Source of the DNA: Flavobacterium orientale
GTDB taxonomy: Bacteria > Bacteroidota > Bacteroidia > Flavobacteriales > Flavobacteriaceae
DNA: 64,000 bases
NCBI RefSeq assembly: GCF_014638005.1
Contig: NZ_BMFG01000002.1
Coordinates: 420,533-484,532, forward strand
Reading direction: 5' to 3'
Positions 9,941 to 17,121 of the stretch are shown here, piece by piece (within the stretch, counting starts at the first letter, position 1; every line of letters starts with the position of its first letter). The position numbers and the translations under genes are program-made. The notes under the pieces were generated by a model. The model saw nothing but the letters and a program-made list of their open reading frames with translations. It made no database searches and was not told where the DNA came from.

Positions 9941-9982
9941 TTTTTTAACGAGGTTGCAATCAGTACAAATTTTTCCTCTCAT
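9935..9982 (-). CDS. Possible 15-residue Cys-containing leader peptide of metK
   Basis: A 16-codon reading frame (start at 9982, stop ending at 9935) encodes MRGKICTDCNLVKKC, with three Cys in 15 residues. The start lies only about 10 bases after the -7 element, so the transcript may begin at or just before this ATG. Its stop codon overlaps the hairpin in the metK leader. It may be a regulatory leader peptide, a tiny metal-binding protein (CxxC), or chance. No internal Met codons are present, which argues against simple Met attenuation. Confidence 0.4.
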   Translation of the reverse strand: MRGKICTDCNLVKKC

Positions 9983-9991
9983 TTGAATTTG

Positions 9992-10021
9992 CAAATGTAG
10001 TAAAGCAATTTAAATAGCAAA
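9992..10021 (-). promoter_or_regulatory. Promoter of metK
   Basis: On the minus strand TTTG (10021-10018), 18 bases and TACATTTG (9999-9992) form a full match to the Bacteroidota consensus. It places the transcript start near 9986, giving metK a leader of about 150 nt. The remaining bases up to 10098 show nothing else. Confidence 0.75.
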
Positions 10022-10097
10022 ATTAAAATTTGATTTAATTATGTTTGAAACTCTAAATTTTGTTTCAATTTCAAAAATAAAGTTAAAAAACATAGCA

Positions 10098-10131
10098 ATT
10101 GTTTTAGGTCTGATTTTTTATTATAACTTTG
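10098..10131 (+). promoter_or_regulatory. Promoter of the first T9SS-sorted protein gene
   Basis: TTG at 10099-10101, 22 bases, then TAACTTTG at 10124-10131. The ATG at 10162 lies 30 bases further on, a normal leader length. Confidence 0.65.
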
Positions 10132-10161
10132 GTAAGTTTAAAACTATAAAAATTTTAATTT

Positions 10162-11256
10162 ATGAAAAAATTATTACTTTCTCTTTTGATGGTCTCATCA
10201 ACATTAGCATTTTCTCAAGTATTAAAAAATGAAAATTTTAATACATTTACTGTTGGTAATATTGGAACTGATTTAACTGGCGTTACAGCTGGTCAGGGCG
10301 GTTGGTTTACCTTTAATCAGGCAGGTGGAACAAACGGTGGAAATAACAACTATCAAGTTGTTGTAGAAGGTGGGGTTTATGGAAATGTGTTTCAATTTAC
10401 TGGCTCAGATGCTGCTCCCATTACAAATGCTTCGGGAGGAAAATTTATGTGGCAAAATGATTTGACAACCGTTTGGGCTACAAGAACCGCAGGAAATAAC
10501 ATTATTGAAATTGAGTTTGATTATTTCACAGGACCTACAACAGCAAGTACAAACTCTTTCAGATTGTACATTTACAGTGCTGAGGCAGCCCCTAGAGTGT
10601 TAGCTGGTATTGGTATTACAAAAAATGCTACGGTATCATCTGTGGCATATCCAAATGTAGTTAATGGATTTGGTCATTGGACATCTACACCGGGTACAGG
10701 TACATATTCTTTTGGATTAGGACCTAATGCTACTACTCCAATATCTTTGACTGCAAATACTTGGGTTAAATTAGGCTTTAGCTTTAACGTAACAACTGGT
10801 CAAATAAGATGGAAAGGCCCTGGATTTGACGCGTCTTTCAGTGGAAGTGTAGATTTTCCTGTAACAACTGCTGGAACTGCGCCAGGTGAGATTGATTTTA
10901 TTGCTTTAGCAGGAACTGCTAATACAGTCGCTTCTGTTTCTAAATTTGATAATTATCTTGTTAAAGCAAGCAATGCAGACACATTATTATCTATTGATGA
11001 TCAAGCTTTAGTTTCTAGTGAAATTTCGGCTTACCCAAACCCTACAAAAGATAGTTTTGTAATTGATACAAATGATTTAGGTTTGGTTAATTCAATATCT
11101 TTAACTGATATCAATGGTAGAGTAGTTAAAAACATTACTTTTGATGGTGTATCTGGTTCTACTAATGTTGATATTTCTGATTTAAATTCAGGGATGTATC
11201 TTCTAACAGTAAAAACAGATAATGGAGTTGGGACAACGAAAATTATTAAAAATTAA
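10162..11256 (+). CDS. Secreted protein with T9SS type A sorting domain
   Basis: The 364-residue protein starts with a signal peptide (cleavage near AFSQ-VL). It ends with a type A C-terminal sorting domain (about residues 290-364: AYPNPTKDSFVID, INGRVVKNI, SGMYLLTVKTD, GTTKIIKN), which directs export through the type IX secretion system and attachment to the cell surface. The middle (about 25-270) is a beta-rich, Gly/Thr/Asn-rich domain reminiscent of jelly-roll or concanavalin-like folds; I see no catalytic motif. It has its own promoter and terminator, so it is monocistronic. Confidence 0.85.
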   Translation: MKKLLLSLLMVSSTLAFSQVLKNENFNTFTVGNIGTDLTGVTAGQGGWFTFNQAGGTNGGNNNYQVVVEGGVYGNVFQFTGSDAAPITNASGGKFMWQNDLTTVWATRTAGNNIIEIEFDYFTGPTTASTNSFRLYIYSAEAAPRVLAGIGITKNATVSSVAYPNVVNGFGHWTSTPGTGTYSFGLGPNATTPISLTANTWVKLGFSFNVTTGQIRWKGPGFDASFSGSVDFPVTTAGTAPGEIDFIALAGTANTVASVSKFDNYLVKASNADTLLSIDDQALVSSEISAYPNPTKDSFVIDTNDLGLVNSISLTDINGRVVKNITFDGVSGSTNVDISDLNSGMYLLTVKTDNGVGTTKIIKN

Positions 11257-11277
11257 TTTTTTTTATATAAATTTTAG

Positions 11278-11309
11278 AAACCGGATAAGAGATTATCCGG
11301 TTTTTTTTT
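11278..11309 (+). terminator. Terminator after the first T9SS protein gene
   Basis: An 11-bp perfect stem (11278-11288 with 11293-11303, core CCGGATAA/TTATCCGG), a GAGA tetraloop and nine T. Confidence 0.9.
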
Positions 11310-11396
11310 GGTAGATATAATCTAGATGAAATTGTTAAACTTGTTGATTGATTATATAACTTGTTGATTTTATTATAATTGTATGATATTTTTTAT

Positions 11397-11404
11397 TAGT
11401 TTTG
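11397..11404 (+). promoter_or_regulatory. -7 element of the second T9SS protein gene
   Basis: TAGTTTTG fits TAnnTTTG. It lies downstream of an in-frame ATG at 11383 and upstream of the ATG at 11431, which supports 11431 as the true start. Confidence 0.55.
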
Positions 11405-11430
11405 TAATTATTAACTTAATCTTTTTACAT

Positions 11431-12336
11431 ATGAAAAAACTATTACTTTCTGTCTTTACAATCATTACTCTATCTACAAATGCTCAAACTGTATTGTTTG
11501 AAGATAGTTTTGAAACTTATGCCGACTTTATTGTTTCAGGAATAGGAAACTGGACAAATTTAGATGTTGATTTACGGCCAACTTATGGTTTTGAAGGTGT
11601 TACTTTTACAAACTCTAATGCAGCAAAGGCTTTTCAGATATTTAATTCTACAACTACCACGCCTCCATTAACCCCTTCAGCAACAAGTAATTGGTCGGCA
11701 AGAACGGGAGTTAAGGCTGCGGTATGTTTTGCAGCAGTTCCTAACGTATCAGTATCAGCTAATAACGACTGGCTAATATCTCCGCAAATTCAACTAGCTC
11801 CTTCCGGAAACACCCTTTCATTTTGGGCAAAATCTTGTGATACCCAGTATGGGCTTGAAAAATTTAGAGTTGGAGTTTCAACGACTGGTACTGCTCCAGC
11901 AGATTTCACTATAATTTCTGCTGGCAATTTTATTACAAACCCTGCTACTGCTGCCTGGGTCGAATATACATTTTCCTTAGGTGCTTACAATAGTCAAAAT
12001 GTATATATTGCTATAAATTGTGTTTCTGATGATCAATTTGGATTTGCTGTTGACGATTTTAAAGTTACAACGACAGATTTGAGTGTAAACGAATTTGCCA
12101 AAAACAATTTTTCATTATATCCAAATCCTTCGAAAGATAATTTTACTTTAGATACTAATTCAGCAGTAATGAGTTCTATTCAGATCACTGATGTTAATGG
12201 TAGAATTGTAAAAAACATAAATCTATCAGGTGTTTCAAATACTTCAGTTGATGTTACCGATTTAACTTCAGGTATGTATTTTGTTTCAGTTGAAACTGAT
12301 TTAGGAAAAGGTACTACCAAAATAGTTAAAAACTAA
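11431..12336 (+). CDS. Secreted choice-of-anchor-J-like protein with T9SS sorting domain
   Basis: The start at 11431 is chosen because it begins MKKLLLSVFTI, a normal signal peptide ending near TNAQ-TV, and because the promoter lies between it and an earlier ATG. Residues about 20-220 (LFEDSFETYADF, NWTNLD, NDWLISPQIQL, AVDDFKVTT) resemble the choice-of-anchor J/MAM-like beta-sandwich. The C-terminus (about 228-301: LYPNPSKDNF, DVNGRIVKNI, SGMYFVSVETD) is a type A T9SS sorting domain. The protein is probably cell-surface or released. Its sorting domain is closely similar to that of the preceding gene, but the front domains are unrelated. Confidence 0.85.
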   Translation: MKKLLLSVFTIITLSTNAQTVLFEDSFETYADFIVSGIGNWTNLDVDLRPTYGFEGVTFTNSNAAKAFQIFNSTTTTPPLTPSATSNWSARTGVKAAVCFAAVPNVSVSANNDWLISPQIQLAPSGNTLSFWAKSCDTQYGLEKFRVGVSTTGTAPADFTIISAGNFITNPATAAWVEYTFSLGAYNSQNVYIAINCVSDDQFGFAVDDFKVTTTDLSVNEFAKNNFSLYPNPSKDNFTLDTNSAVMSSIQITDVNGRIVKNINLSGVSNTSVDVTDLTSGMYFVSVETDLGKGTTKIVKN

Positions 12337-12356
12337 TTAATTTTTAAATATAAATT

Positions 12357-12383
12357 AATCCGGACTTAGTTCCGGATTTTTTT
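12357..12383 (+). terminator. Terminator after the second T9SS protein gene
   Basis: An 8-bp perfect stem AATCCGGA/TCCGGATT (12357-12364 with 12371-12378), a 6-nt loop, then a T run. Confidence 0.85.
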
Positions 12384-12497
12384 AATTTATTTTTCCGTAA
12401 TATTTAAAAAAATTAGAATAAAAATCTATTAAATTATTTTTAAGAAACAAAATTTAGAAAAATAATCTAAATTATTTTTTTATTTAGAAAATGTTTC

Positions 12498-12505
12498 TAC
12501 ATTTG
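12498..12505 (+). promoter_or_regulatory. -7 promoter element of the metY leader transcript
   Basis: TACATTTG fits TAnnTTTG exactly and is the same octamer as at metK. It predicts a transcript start near 12511, just before the leader peptide region. The upstream 90 bases are AT-rich without a clear TTTG. Confidence 0.6.
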
Positions 12506-12517
12506 CCAAATCAATTA

Positions 12518-12536
12518 ATGAAATAATGAAATAATG
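12518..12536 (+). promoter_or_regulatory. Chain of two 2-codon ORFs leading into leader peptide 1
   Basis: Two ATG-AAA-TAA mini-ORFs (from 12518 and 12526) overlap each other and the leader start at 12534 by one base (TAATG each time), making three start codons in 17 bases. This arrangement favours termination-reinitiation into leader peptide 1. It could also simply be an 8-base tandem repeat. Confidence 0.5.
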
Positions 12537-12605
12537 AAATTTACAATTTGCAATATGTGTTGTCGTATGATGTGGAAATCTCCGCAGAGGAAACCTATTG
12601 CATAA
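12534..12605 (+). CDS. Met/Cys leader peptide 1 of the metY attenuator
   Basis: A 23-codon reading frame with the segment ICNMCCRMMW near its start: three Cys codons, four Met codons counting the start, and one Trp. The codons Cys-Cys and Met-Met lie at 12558-12563 and 12567-12572. Its last third contains GCAGAGG (12584-12590), an exact copy of the 3' arm of the downstream terminator. A ribosome stalled at the Cys/Met codons would leave this segment free, while one reaching the stop codon (12603-12605) would cover it. This is the geometry of classical amino-acid attenuation. I infer control by charged Cys-tRNA and/or Met-tRNA. Confidence 0.8.
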   Translation: MKFTICNMCCRMMWKSPQRKPIA

Positions 12606-12664
12606 ATTTTAAATTTTTTAAAATAAATACAATCGAACCTCTGCCCAAAAGCAGAGGTTTTTTT
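12584..12664 (+). terminator. Attenuator 1: antiterminator segment and intrinsic terminator
   Basis: The terminator stem is AACCTCTGC/GCAGAGGTT (12636-12644 with 12651-12659), followed by a seven-T run. The alternative pairing is GCAGAGG at 12584-12590 with CCTCTGC at 12638-12644 (7 bp, perfect). The two structures are mutually exclusive, so termination before metY depends on where the leader ribosome sits. Confidence 0.82.
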
Positions 12665-12673
12665 ATTATAAAA

Positions 12674-12708
12674 TCTCAGCAACTCAGAACCTCAGTAACT
12701 CAGCAACT
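12674..12708 (+). repeat. Dispersed CTCAG-type repeat
   Basis: Four copies of a CTCAGnAACT-like unit run between attenuator 1 and leader peptide 2. Similar strings occur before queA, the arginase-family gene and the FtsX-type permease gene in this window. Confidence 0.7.
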
Positions 12709-12716
12709 AAAAAAAA

Positions 12717-12806
12717 ATGAACACTACAAAAAAAATAATGATGAACCGTATGATGATGCACATGTGTTGTATCACAAATCCTCATTGCCAAAAGCGAAAG
12801 ACATAA
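12717..12806 (+). CDS. Met/Cys leader peptide 2 of the metY attenuator
   Basis: A 29-codon reading frame starting MNTTKKIMMNRMMMHMCC. It has seven Met and three Cys codons in 29, far above chance. CCAAAAG at 12788-12794 lies inside its last codons and pairs with the 5' arm of the next terminator. The stop codon (12804-12806) is placed so that a terminating ribosome would mask that segment, whereas one stalled at the Met/Cys cluster (12738-12770) would not. It is in a different frame from a longer meaningless ORF that crosses the region. I infer sensing of Met and Cys supply. Confidence 0.85.
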   Translation: MNTTKKIMMNRMMMHMCCITNPHCQKRKT

Positions 12807-12865
12807 TCTAGTTATACACTTGTTTTAAAGTCCTTTTGGTAAGCCATCCAAAAGGACTTTTTTTT
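12788..12865 (+). terminator. Attenuator 2: antiterminator segment and intrinsic terminator
   Basis: The terminator is a 13-bp perfect stem (12827-12839 with 12848-12860, AAAGTCCTTTTGG and its complement), an 8-nt loop and eight T. The competing pairing is CCAAAAG (12788-12794) with CTTTTGG (12833-12839); GAC (12800-12802) can extend it to GTC (12830-12832) across an internal loop. Confidence 0.85.
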
Positions 12866-12907
12866 ATCCAAAAATCAAATAATCCAACAATCTAAAAATC
12901 CAAAATC

Positions 12908-14200
12908 ATGAGTACACAAAAATTCTCCACAAACGCATTACACGCAGGACACGATGTAACTAAAAACGCAGGAACAAGAGCCGTCCCAATTTATCAAACA
13001 TCTTCGTATGTATTCAATAACTCGCAGCACGCAGCCAATCTTTTTGGTTTAGCCGAAGCCGGTTTTATCTACACCCGATTAAACAACCCAACCAACGACA
13101 TTCTTGAGCAACGTTTAGCTGCACTAGAAGGCGGAATCGGAGCCGTTGTCACCGCATCAGGAACGGCCGCTATCGCAACAACATTCTTAACGTTATTAAA
13201 AGTAGGTGACCATATCGTTGCTTCCAACAGTTTGTATGGCGGAACCTATAATTTATTGAGTGTAACCTTACCAAGATTAGGCATCACCACCTCATTTGTA
13301 GATCCATCAAATCCCGAAAATTTCACCAAAGCTTCGCAAGAAAATACCAGAGCTTACTTTGTTGAAAGTCTTGGTAATCCAAAATTAGACGTTCTCGATT
13401 TAAAAGCCATTTCAAAAGAAGCAAAAGCGTTCAAAGTGCCTTTTATTGTTGATAATACCGTGGCAACTCCTTATTTGTTAAACCCAATTCAACACGGAGC
13501 AGACATTGTTATTCATTCCTTAACCAAATACATCACCGGAAACGGAACATCTTTAGGCGGAGTCATTATTGATGCCGGAAATTTTGATTGGAGCAACGGA
13601 AAATTCCCTGAATTTACAGAACCTTCAGCTGGTTATCATGGATTAAAATACTACGAGGTTTTAGGAGCAGCATCGTTTATCGCTAAAGTTCGTATTGAAG
13701 GTCTTCGTGATTTCGGTGCAGCTCTAAGTCCGTTCAACGCCTTTCAAACCATTCAAGGATTAGAAACGTTAGAAATCAGAATCAAAAAGCACAGCGAAAA
13801 TGCTTTGGCTTTAGCACAATGGTTGCAAAGTCAAGAACAAGTAGCTTGGGTAAATTATCCCGGTTTGGAAACTTCAAAATACAAAACCTTAGCCGATGAA
13901 TATTTACCTGAAGGAAAAAGCGGCATCGTCACATTCGGACTCAAAGGCGGTTTTGAAGCAGCCAAAAAAGTAGCCGATGAAACCAAATTATTTTCGCTTT
14001 TAGCGAATATCGGTGATACAAAATCATTAATCATTCACCCAGCAAGTACAACGCATCAACAATTATCGGATGCCGATCAAGAAGCAACCGGCGTTACCAA
14101 AGATTTAATTCGTCTTTCCGTCGGATTAGAAGACATCGAAGATTTAAAAGCCGATTTAAAAGTAGTATTTCAAACCATAAAAACTCCTCAATTAACCTAG
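12908..14200 (+). CDS. metY: O-acetylhomoserine aminocarboxypropyltransferase (OAH sulfhydrylase)
   Basis: A PLP enzyme of the Cys/Met metabolism family, 430 residues. It joins sulfide to O-acetylhomoserine, making homocysteine directly. The PLP lysine is K207 in HSLTKYITGNG, and the family features YTRLNNPTND (about residues 55-64) and SLVG-type C-terminal motif (RLSVGLED) are present. The length of about 430 rather than about 390 favours MetY over MetB/MetC. Two tandem attenuators precede it, and osmC-like, metX and hom follow on the same strand, which gives the substrate pathway: homoserine, then O-acetylhomoserine, then homocysteine. Confidence 0.95.
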   Translation: MSTQKFSTNALHAGHDVTKNAGTRAVPIYQTSSYVFNNSQHAANLFGLAEAGFIYTRLNNPTNDILEQRLAALEGGIGAVVTASGTAAIATTFLTLLKVGDHIVASNSLYGGTYNLLSVTLPRLGITTSFVDPSNPENFTKASQENTRAYFVESLGNPKLDVLDLKAISKEAKAFKVPFIVDNTVATPYLLNPIQHGADIVIHSLTKYITGNGTSLGGVIIDAGNFDWSNGKFPEFTEPSAGYHGLKYYEVLGAASFIAKVRIEGLRDFGAALSPFNAFQTIQGLETLEIRIKKHSENALALAQWLQSQEQVAWVNYPGLETSKYKTLADEYLPEGKSGIVTFGLKGGFEAAKKVADETKLFSLLANIGDTKSLIIHPASTTHQQLSDADQEATGVTKDLIRLSVGLEDIEDLKADLKVVFQTIKTPQLT

Positions 14201-14202
14201 TT

Positions 14203-14661
14203 ATGAGTCAGAAAATAGTAAACGTTTTAGGCTATGCTAAAGCCAATAATCAATTTGTTGTAAAAGCACAAAATTTTGATGTTCGGATCAGTAAAAATGA
14301 AAATTTTCCCGAGTTAGAAGGACCAAGTCCTTTGGAATATTTGCTCGCCGGTTACGCCGGATGCATTAATGCGGTTGGAAAATTAGTAGCTAAAGAACAA
14401 GGAATATCCTTAAAATCACTTCAAGTTGAAGTTTCCGGAACCCTAAGTTTAGACAAATACCAGGGAAAAATTAGCTATGAAAGAGCCGGATTCAAATCAA
14501 TTCAAGTCGTTGTTAAACCAACTTCTGATGCCACTTTAGAGGAGTTGAAAAATTGGATTGAAGCCCTTGAAAACCGCTGTCCCATTCAAGACAATCTGAT
14601 TAATCCCACTCCGGTTGAGCTGACTTTATTAAAAGAATTCTCAACCACAGAAGCAGCATAA
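14203..14661 (+). CDS. OsmC family protein
   Basis: A 152-residue OsmC/Ohr-fold protein, a family of thiol-dependent peroxidases. One Cys lies in GYAGCINAV (about residues 52-60) and the second in ENRCPIQDNL (about 124-133), matching the paired redox cysteines of the family. It starts 2 bases after the metY stop, so it is translationally linked. Its place inside a sulfur operon suggests a role with reactive sulfur or thiol species, but that is inference. Confidence 0.88.
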   Translation: MSQKIVNVLGYAKANNQFVVKAQNFDVRISKNENFPELEGPSPLEYLLAGYAGCINAVGKLVAKEQGISLKSLQVEVSGTLSLDKYQGKISYERAGFKSIQVVVKPTSDATLEELKNWIEALENRCPIQDNLINPTPVELTLLKEFSTTEAA

Positions 14662-14670
14662 TACAACTTT

Positions 14671-14678
14671 TATGTTTG
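14671..14678 (+). promoter_or_regulatory. Possible -7 element before metX
   Basis: TATGTTTG fits TAnnTTTG, just upstream of a terminator that precedes metX. No -33 partner is visible, so this is weak. Confidence 0.3.
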
Positions 14679-14704
14679 TATAGGTTTTGTTTGTTTGTTT
14701 AAAG

Positions 14705-14740
14705 CTGTCTTTTTTCCACGTTTGAAAAAAGACAGTTTTT
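14705..14740 (+). terminator. Strong terminator between osmC and metX
   Basis: A 12-bp perfect stem (14705-14716 with 14724-14735, CTGTCTTTTTTC and its complement) plus a T run lies 20 bases before metX. It either ends the metY-osmC transcript or acts as a third control point for metX-hom. No leader peptide was found before it. Confidence 0.8.
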
Positions 14741-14759
14741 AAAAAAAAGCTAGAAAAAA

Positions 14760-15752
14760 ATGAAAAACTTAAAAAAAATAGATTTATTTAATTTCAATTT
14801 AGAAATTGGAAAAGTCAGACCCTATATTCCACTTTATTTCGAAACGTTCGGACAACCCGTCGGTTCTGCTCCGGTAGTATTAGTTAATCACGCCTTAACC
14901 GGAAACTCAACAATTACGGGGGAAAACGGTTGGTGGAATGATTTAATCGGCGAAAATAAAACCATTAATACAAATGATTTCACCGTCATCGCTTTCAATA
15001 TTCCCGGAAACGGATACGATAATGTTTTCGGAAATTTAATCTCTGATTACAAAGATTTTACCATTCTCGATGTCGCAAGAATTTTTTGGGAAGGATTATT
15101 TCATCTCAATATCGATGAACTTTTCACCGTCATCGGCGGAAGTTTAGGTGGTGCAATCGCTTGGGAAATGGCTGCACAACATCCCACCAAAATTAAAAAC
15201 CTAATCCCAATTGCCACCGATTGGAAAGCGACTGATTGGGTGATTGCGAACGTACTCATTCAAGATAAAATTCTCAACAATTCCGATGATCCCATTGCCG
15301 ATGCTCGTTTGCACGCGATGTTGCTTTATCGAACACCGCAGTCCATTAATCAACGTTTTAAACGCAAACAAAACAACGTTTTTGAAGTTGAAAATTGGTT
15401 AACAAATCACGGTTCCAAGCTAAAAAACCGCTTCCGATTATCATCCTATAAATTGATGAATCATCTGCTAAAAACAAATGATATTACCAAAAATAGAAAG
15501 GATTTTGTAACCGTTGCAAGTCAAATTCAAGCCAATATCCACATCGTTTCTGTCGATACCGATTACTTTTTCATTGCCGAAGAAAATCGTGAAACCTATC
15601 AAAACTTAAAAAAAATAAAAGAAAATGTTTTCTATCACGAAATTCAATCCATTCACGGTCACGATGCTTTCTTAATCGAATTCAATCAATTAGCCACTTT
15701 TTTATCACCCATTTTCAATACTCAAAACACGCATAAATATGTCAACGCTTAG
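14760..15752 (+). CDS. metX: Homoserine O-acetyltransferase-type alpha/beta hydrolase
   Basis: It transfers an acetyl group to homoserine, the activated substrate for MetY. The nucleophile S128 sits in GGSLGGAIAWEMA, with acid D268 in VDTDYFF and H301 in IHGHDAFL, in the order and spacing of the MetX/HTA family. The 330-residue length is slightly short, as usual in Bacteroidota. Its stop overlaps the hom start by 14 bases. Acetyl versus succinyl specificity is not proven by sequence, but pairing with an OAH sulfhydrylase supports acetyl. Confidence 0.9.
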   Translation: MKNLKKIDLFNFNLEIGKVRPYIPLYFETFGQPVGSAPVVLVNHALTGNSTITGENGWWNDLIGENKTINTNDFTVIAFNIPGNGYDNVFGNLISDYKDFTILDVARIFWEGLFHLNIDELFTVIGGSLGGAIAWEMAAQHPTKIKNLIPIATDWKATDWVIANVLIQDKILNNSDDPIADARLHAMLLYRTPQSINQRFKRKQNNVFEVENWLTNHGSKLKNRFRLSSYKLMNHLLKTNDITKNRKDFVTVASQIQANIHIVSVDTDYFFIAEENRETYQNLKKIKENVFYHEIQSIHGHDAFLIEFNQLATFLSPIFNTQNTHKYVNA

Positions 15753-16839
15753 AATAAATGTCATCCTCTTCGGAATCGGAAACGTAGGAAGCACGCTCAT
15801 CAGTCAAGTTTTAGAAAGCCAACAATTTTTTCTCGAAAAAAGAAATATTGATTTGCGATTTCCCATCATAACCAATTCAACCGTAGCATTCTTCGAAAAA
15901 GACGGCATCAAAAACCAATGGGAAAGCAATTTTCAATCCACCGCTTTTCCTTATTCCATCGAAGATATCGTAGATTATGTTCAAACCAATAACCTCGAAA
16001 ATCTCATCGCCGTCGATGCCACTGCCAGCGAAGAGTTGATTAAATTTTACATTCCGCTCATTCAAAACGGATTTAGCATCGTAGCAGCCAACAAAAAAGC
16101 AAATACCTTGCATTCCGATTTCTACAAAGAATTACGTCGAAATCTTCAAAAATTCGACCAGTCTTTTTTATACGAAACAAATGTCGGTGCCGGTTTACCC
16201 GTCGTTCAAACCATCAATGAATTATACCTTTCCGGCGAAAAAATCACGAAAATCAGAGGCGTTTTTTCCGGTTCATTAAGCTATATTTTTAACCGATTTG
16301 GAAACGAAAACACACCTTTTTCATCCATTTTAAAAGAAGCCGAAAAATCCGGCTACACCGAACCCGATTCCAGAGAAGATCTTTCAGGAAACGATGTCGC
16401 CCGAAAATTACTCATCTTAGCCAGAGAAATAGGCATTCAAAAAGAATTTTCAGATGTGCAAATTTCATCGCTTTTACTACCTAATTTAAACGAAGAAAAC
16501 ACCAAAGCTGAATACGCTTCCAACAAACAATTGCTCGATAAACCCTATGAAATAGCCAAAATTACGCAAGCCGAAAACCACGTACTTCGTTATGTTGGCG
16601 AACTCGATGTAACCAACCAAAAACTCCAAGTCAAACTCATTTCAACTCCAAAAAATTCAGCCCTCGGACAACTCAAAGGAGCCGATAATCTCATCGAAAT
16701 TTACACAAAATCCTATGGCGAAATACCAATCGTCATTCAAGGTGCCGGTGCCGGAAAACAAGTCACAGCCAGAGGAGTTTTTAACGATATTCTCAAAATT
16801 GCCGAAAAAATCAAGCTAAAAGAATCGGTTTTTAATTAA
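15739..16839 (+). CDS. hom: Homoserine dehydrogenase
   Basis: It reduces aspartate semialdehyde to homoserine with NAD(P)H. A nucleotide-binding FGIGNVGS lies at about residues 11-18. The catalytic-domain segments TNVGAGLPVVQTI and IRGVFSGSLSYIFN (about 153-183) and SGNDVARKLLIL (about 216-227) are typical. At 366 residues it is a monofunctional enzyme without the aspartokinase domain found in fused forms. It overlaps metX by 14 bases, so this operon supplies homoserine straight into methionine synthesis. Confidence 0.93.
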   Translation: MSTLRINVILFGIGNVGSTLISQVLESQQFFLEKRNIDLRFPIITNSTVAFFEKDGIKNQWESNFQSTAFPYSIEDIVDYVQTNNLENLIAVDATASEELIKFYIPLIQNGFSIVAANKKANTLHSDFYKELRRNLQKFDQSFLYETNVGAGLPVVQTINELYLSGEKITKIRGVFSGSLSYIFNRFGNENTPFSSILKEAEKSGYTEPDSREDLSGNDVARKLLILAREIGIQKEFSDVQISSLLLPNLNEENTKAEYASNKQLLDKPYEIAKITQAENHVLRYVGELDVTNQKLQVKLISTPKNSALGQLKGADNLIEIYTKSYGEIPIVIQGAGAGKQVTARGVFNDILKIAEKIKLKESVFN

Positions 16840-16949
16840 TTTAAGCCAATTAAATGTTTGTCAAATTCATTATTTATAGAATATTTTTCTGTAAAATAGC
16901 AAATTTTAATAAAAAACAGAAAATTATTCTATAATCCCAAATTACTCAT

Positions 16950-16957
16950 TATATTTG
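16950..16957 (+). promoter_or_regulatory. -7 promoter element of the metH leader
   Basis: TATATTTG fits TAnnTTTG and lies 24 bases before the first base of the S-box aptamer. Confidence 0.6.
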
Positions 16958-16980
16958 CCCCGTTCATACACATACTGATC

Positions 16981-17079
16981 GTTATCACGAAAGCCGGAGG
17001 GACTAGACCCTGTGAAAGCTTAGCAACCCTGCAACTGTAGAAGGTGCTACATTCTATTCGCCGCGGCGAAACAGATAAC
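16981..17079 (+). ncRNA. SAM-I (S-box) riboswitch
   Basis: The P1 stem is GTTATC (16981-16986) with GATAAC (17074-17079). Between them are the conserved strings GGAGGGACTAGACCC, GTGAAAGCTTAGCAACC and GGTGCTAC in the order and spacing of the S-box aptamer, and a TTCGC/GCGAA hairpin at the P4 position. The downstream genes metH and metF fit SAM feedback. I see no obvious intrinsic terminator after P1, so the expression platform is unclear. Confidence 0.92.
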
Positions 17080-17121
17080 CCATTTATTTCCTCTATTTTC
17101 CTGATAATTTTTTTAGTTAGA

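Noticed and set aside
10041..10232. A 63-codon frame over the promoter of the first T9SS protein gene
   Set aside because: It spans the promoter and the signal-peptide start of a well-supported gene in another frame.
12548..12811. An 87-codon open frame running across the metY leader
   Set aside because: It crosses both terminators, is in a different frame from the two Met/Cys-rich peptides, and has no protein-like composition. The short peptides with matching RNA structure explain the region better.
14661..14760. A third leader-peptide attenuator before metX
   Set aside because: No short ORF with Met or Cys codons precedes the terminator and no alternative pairing segment was found.
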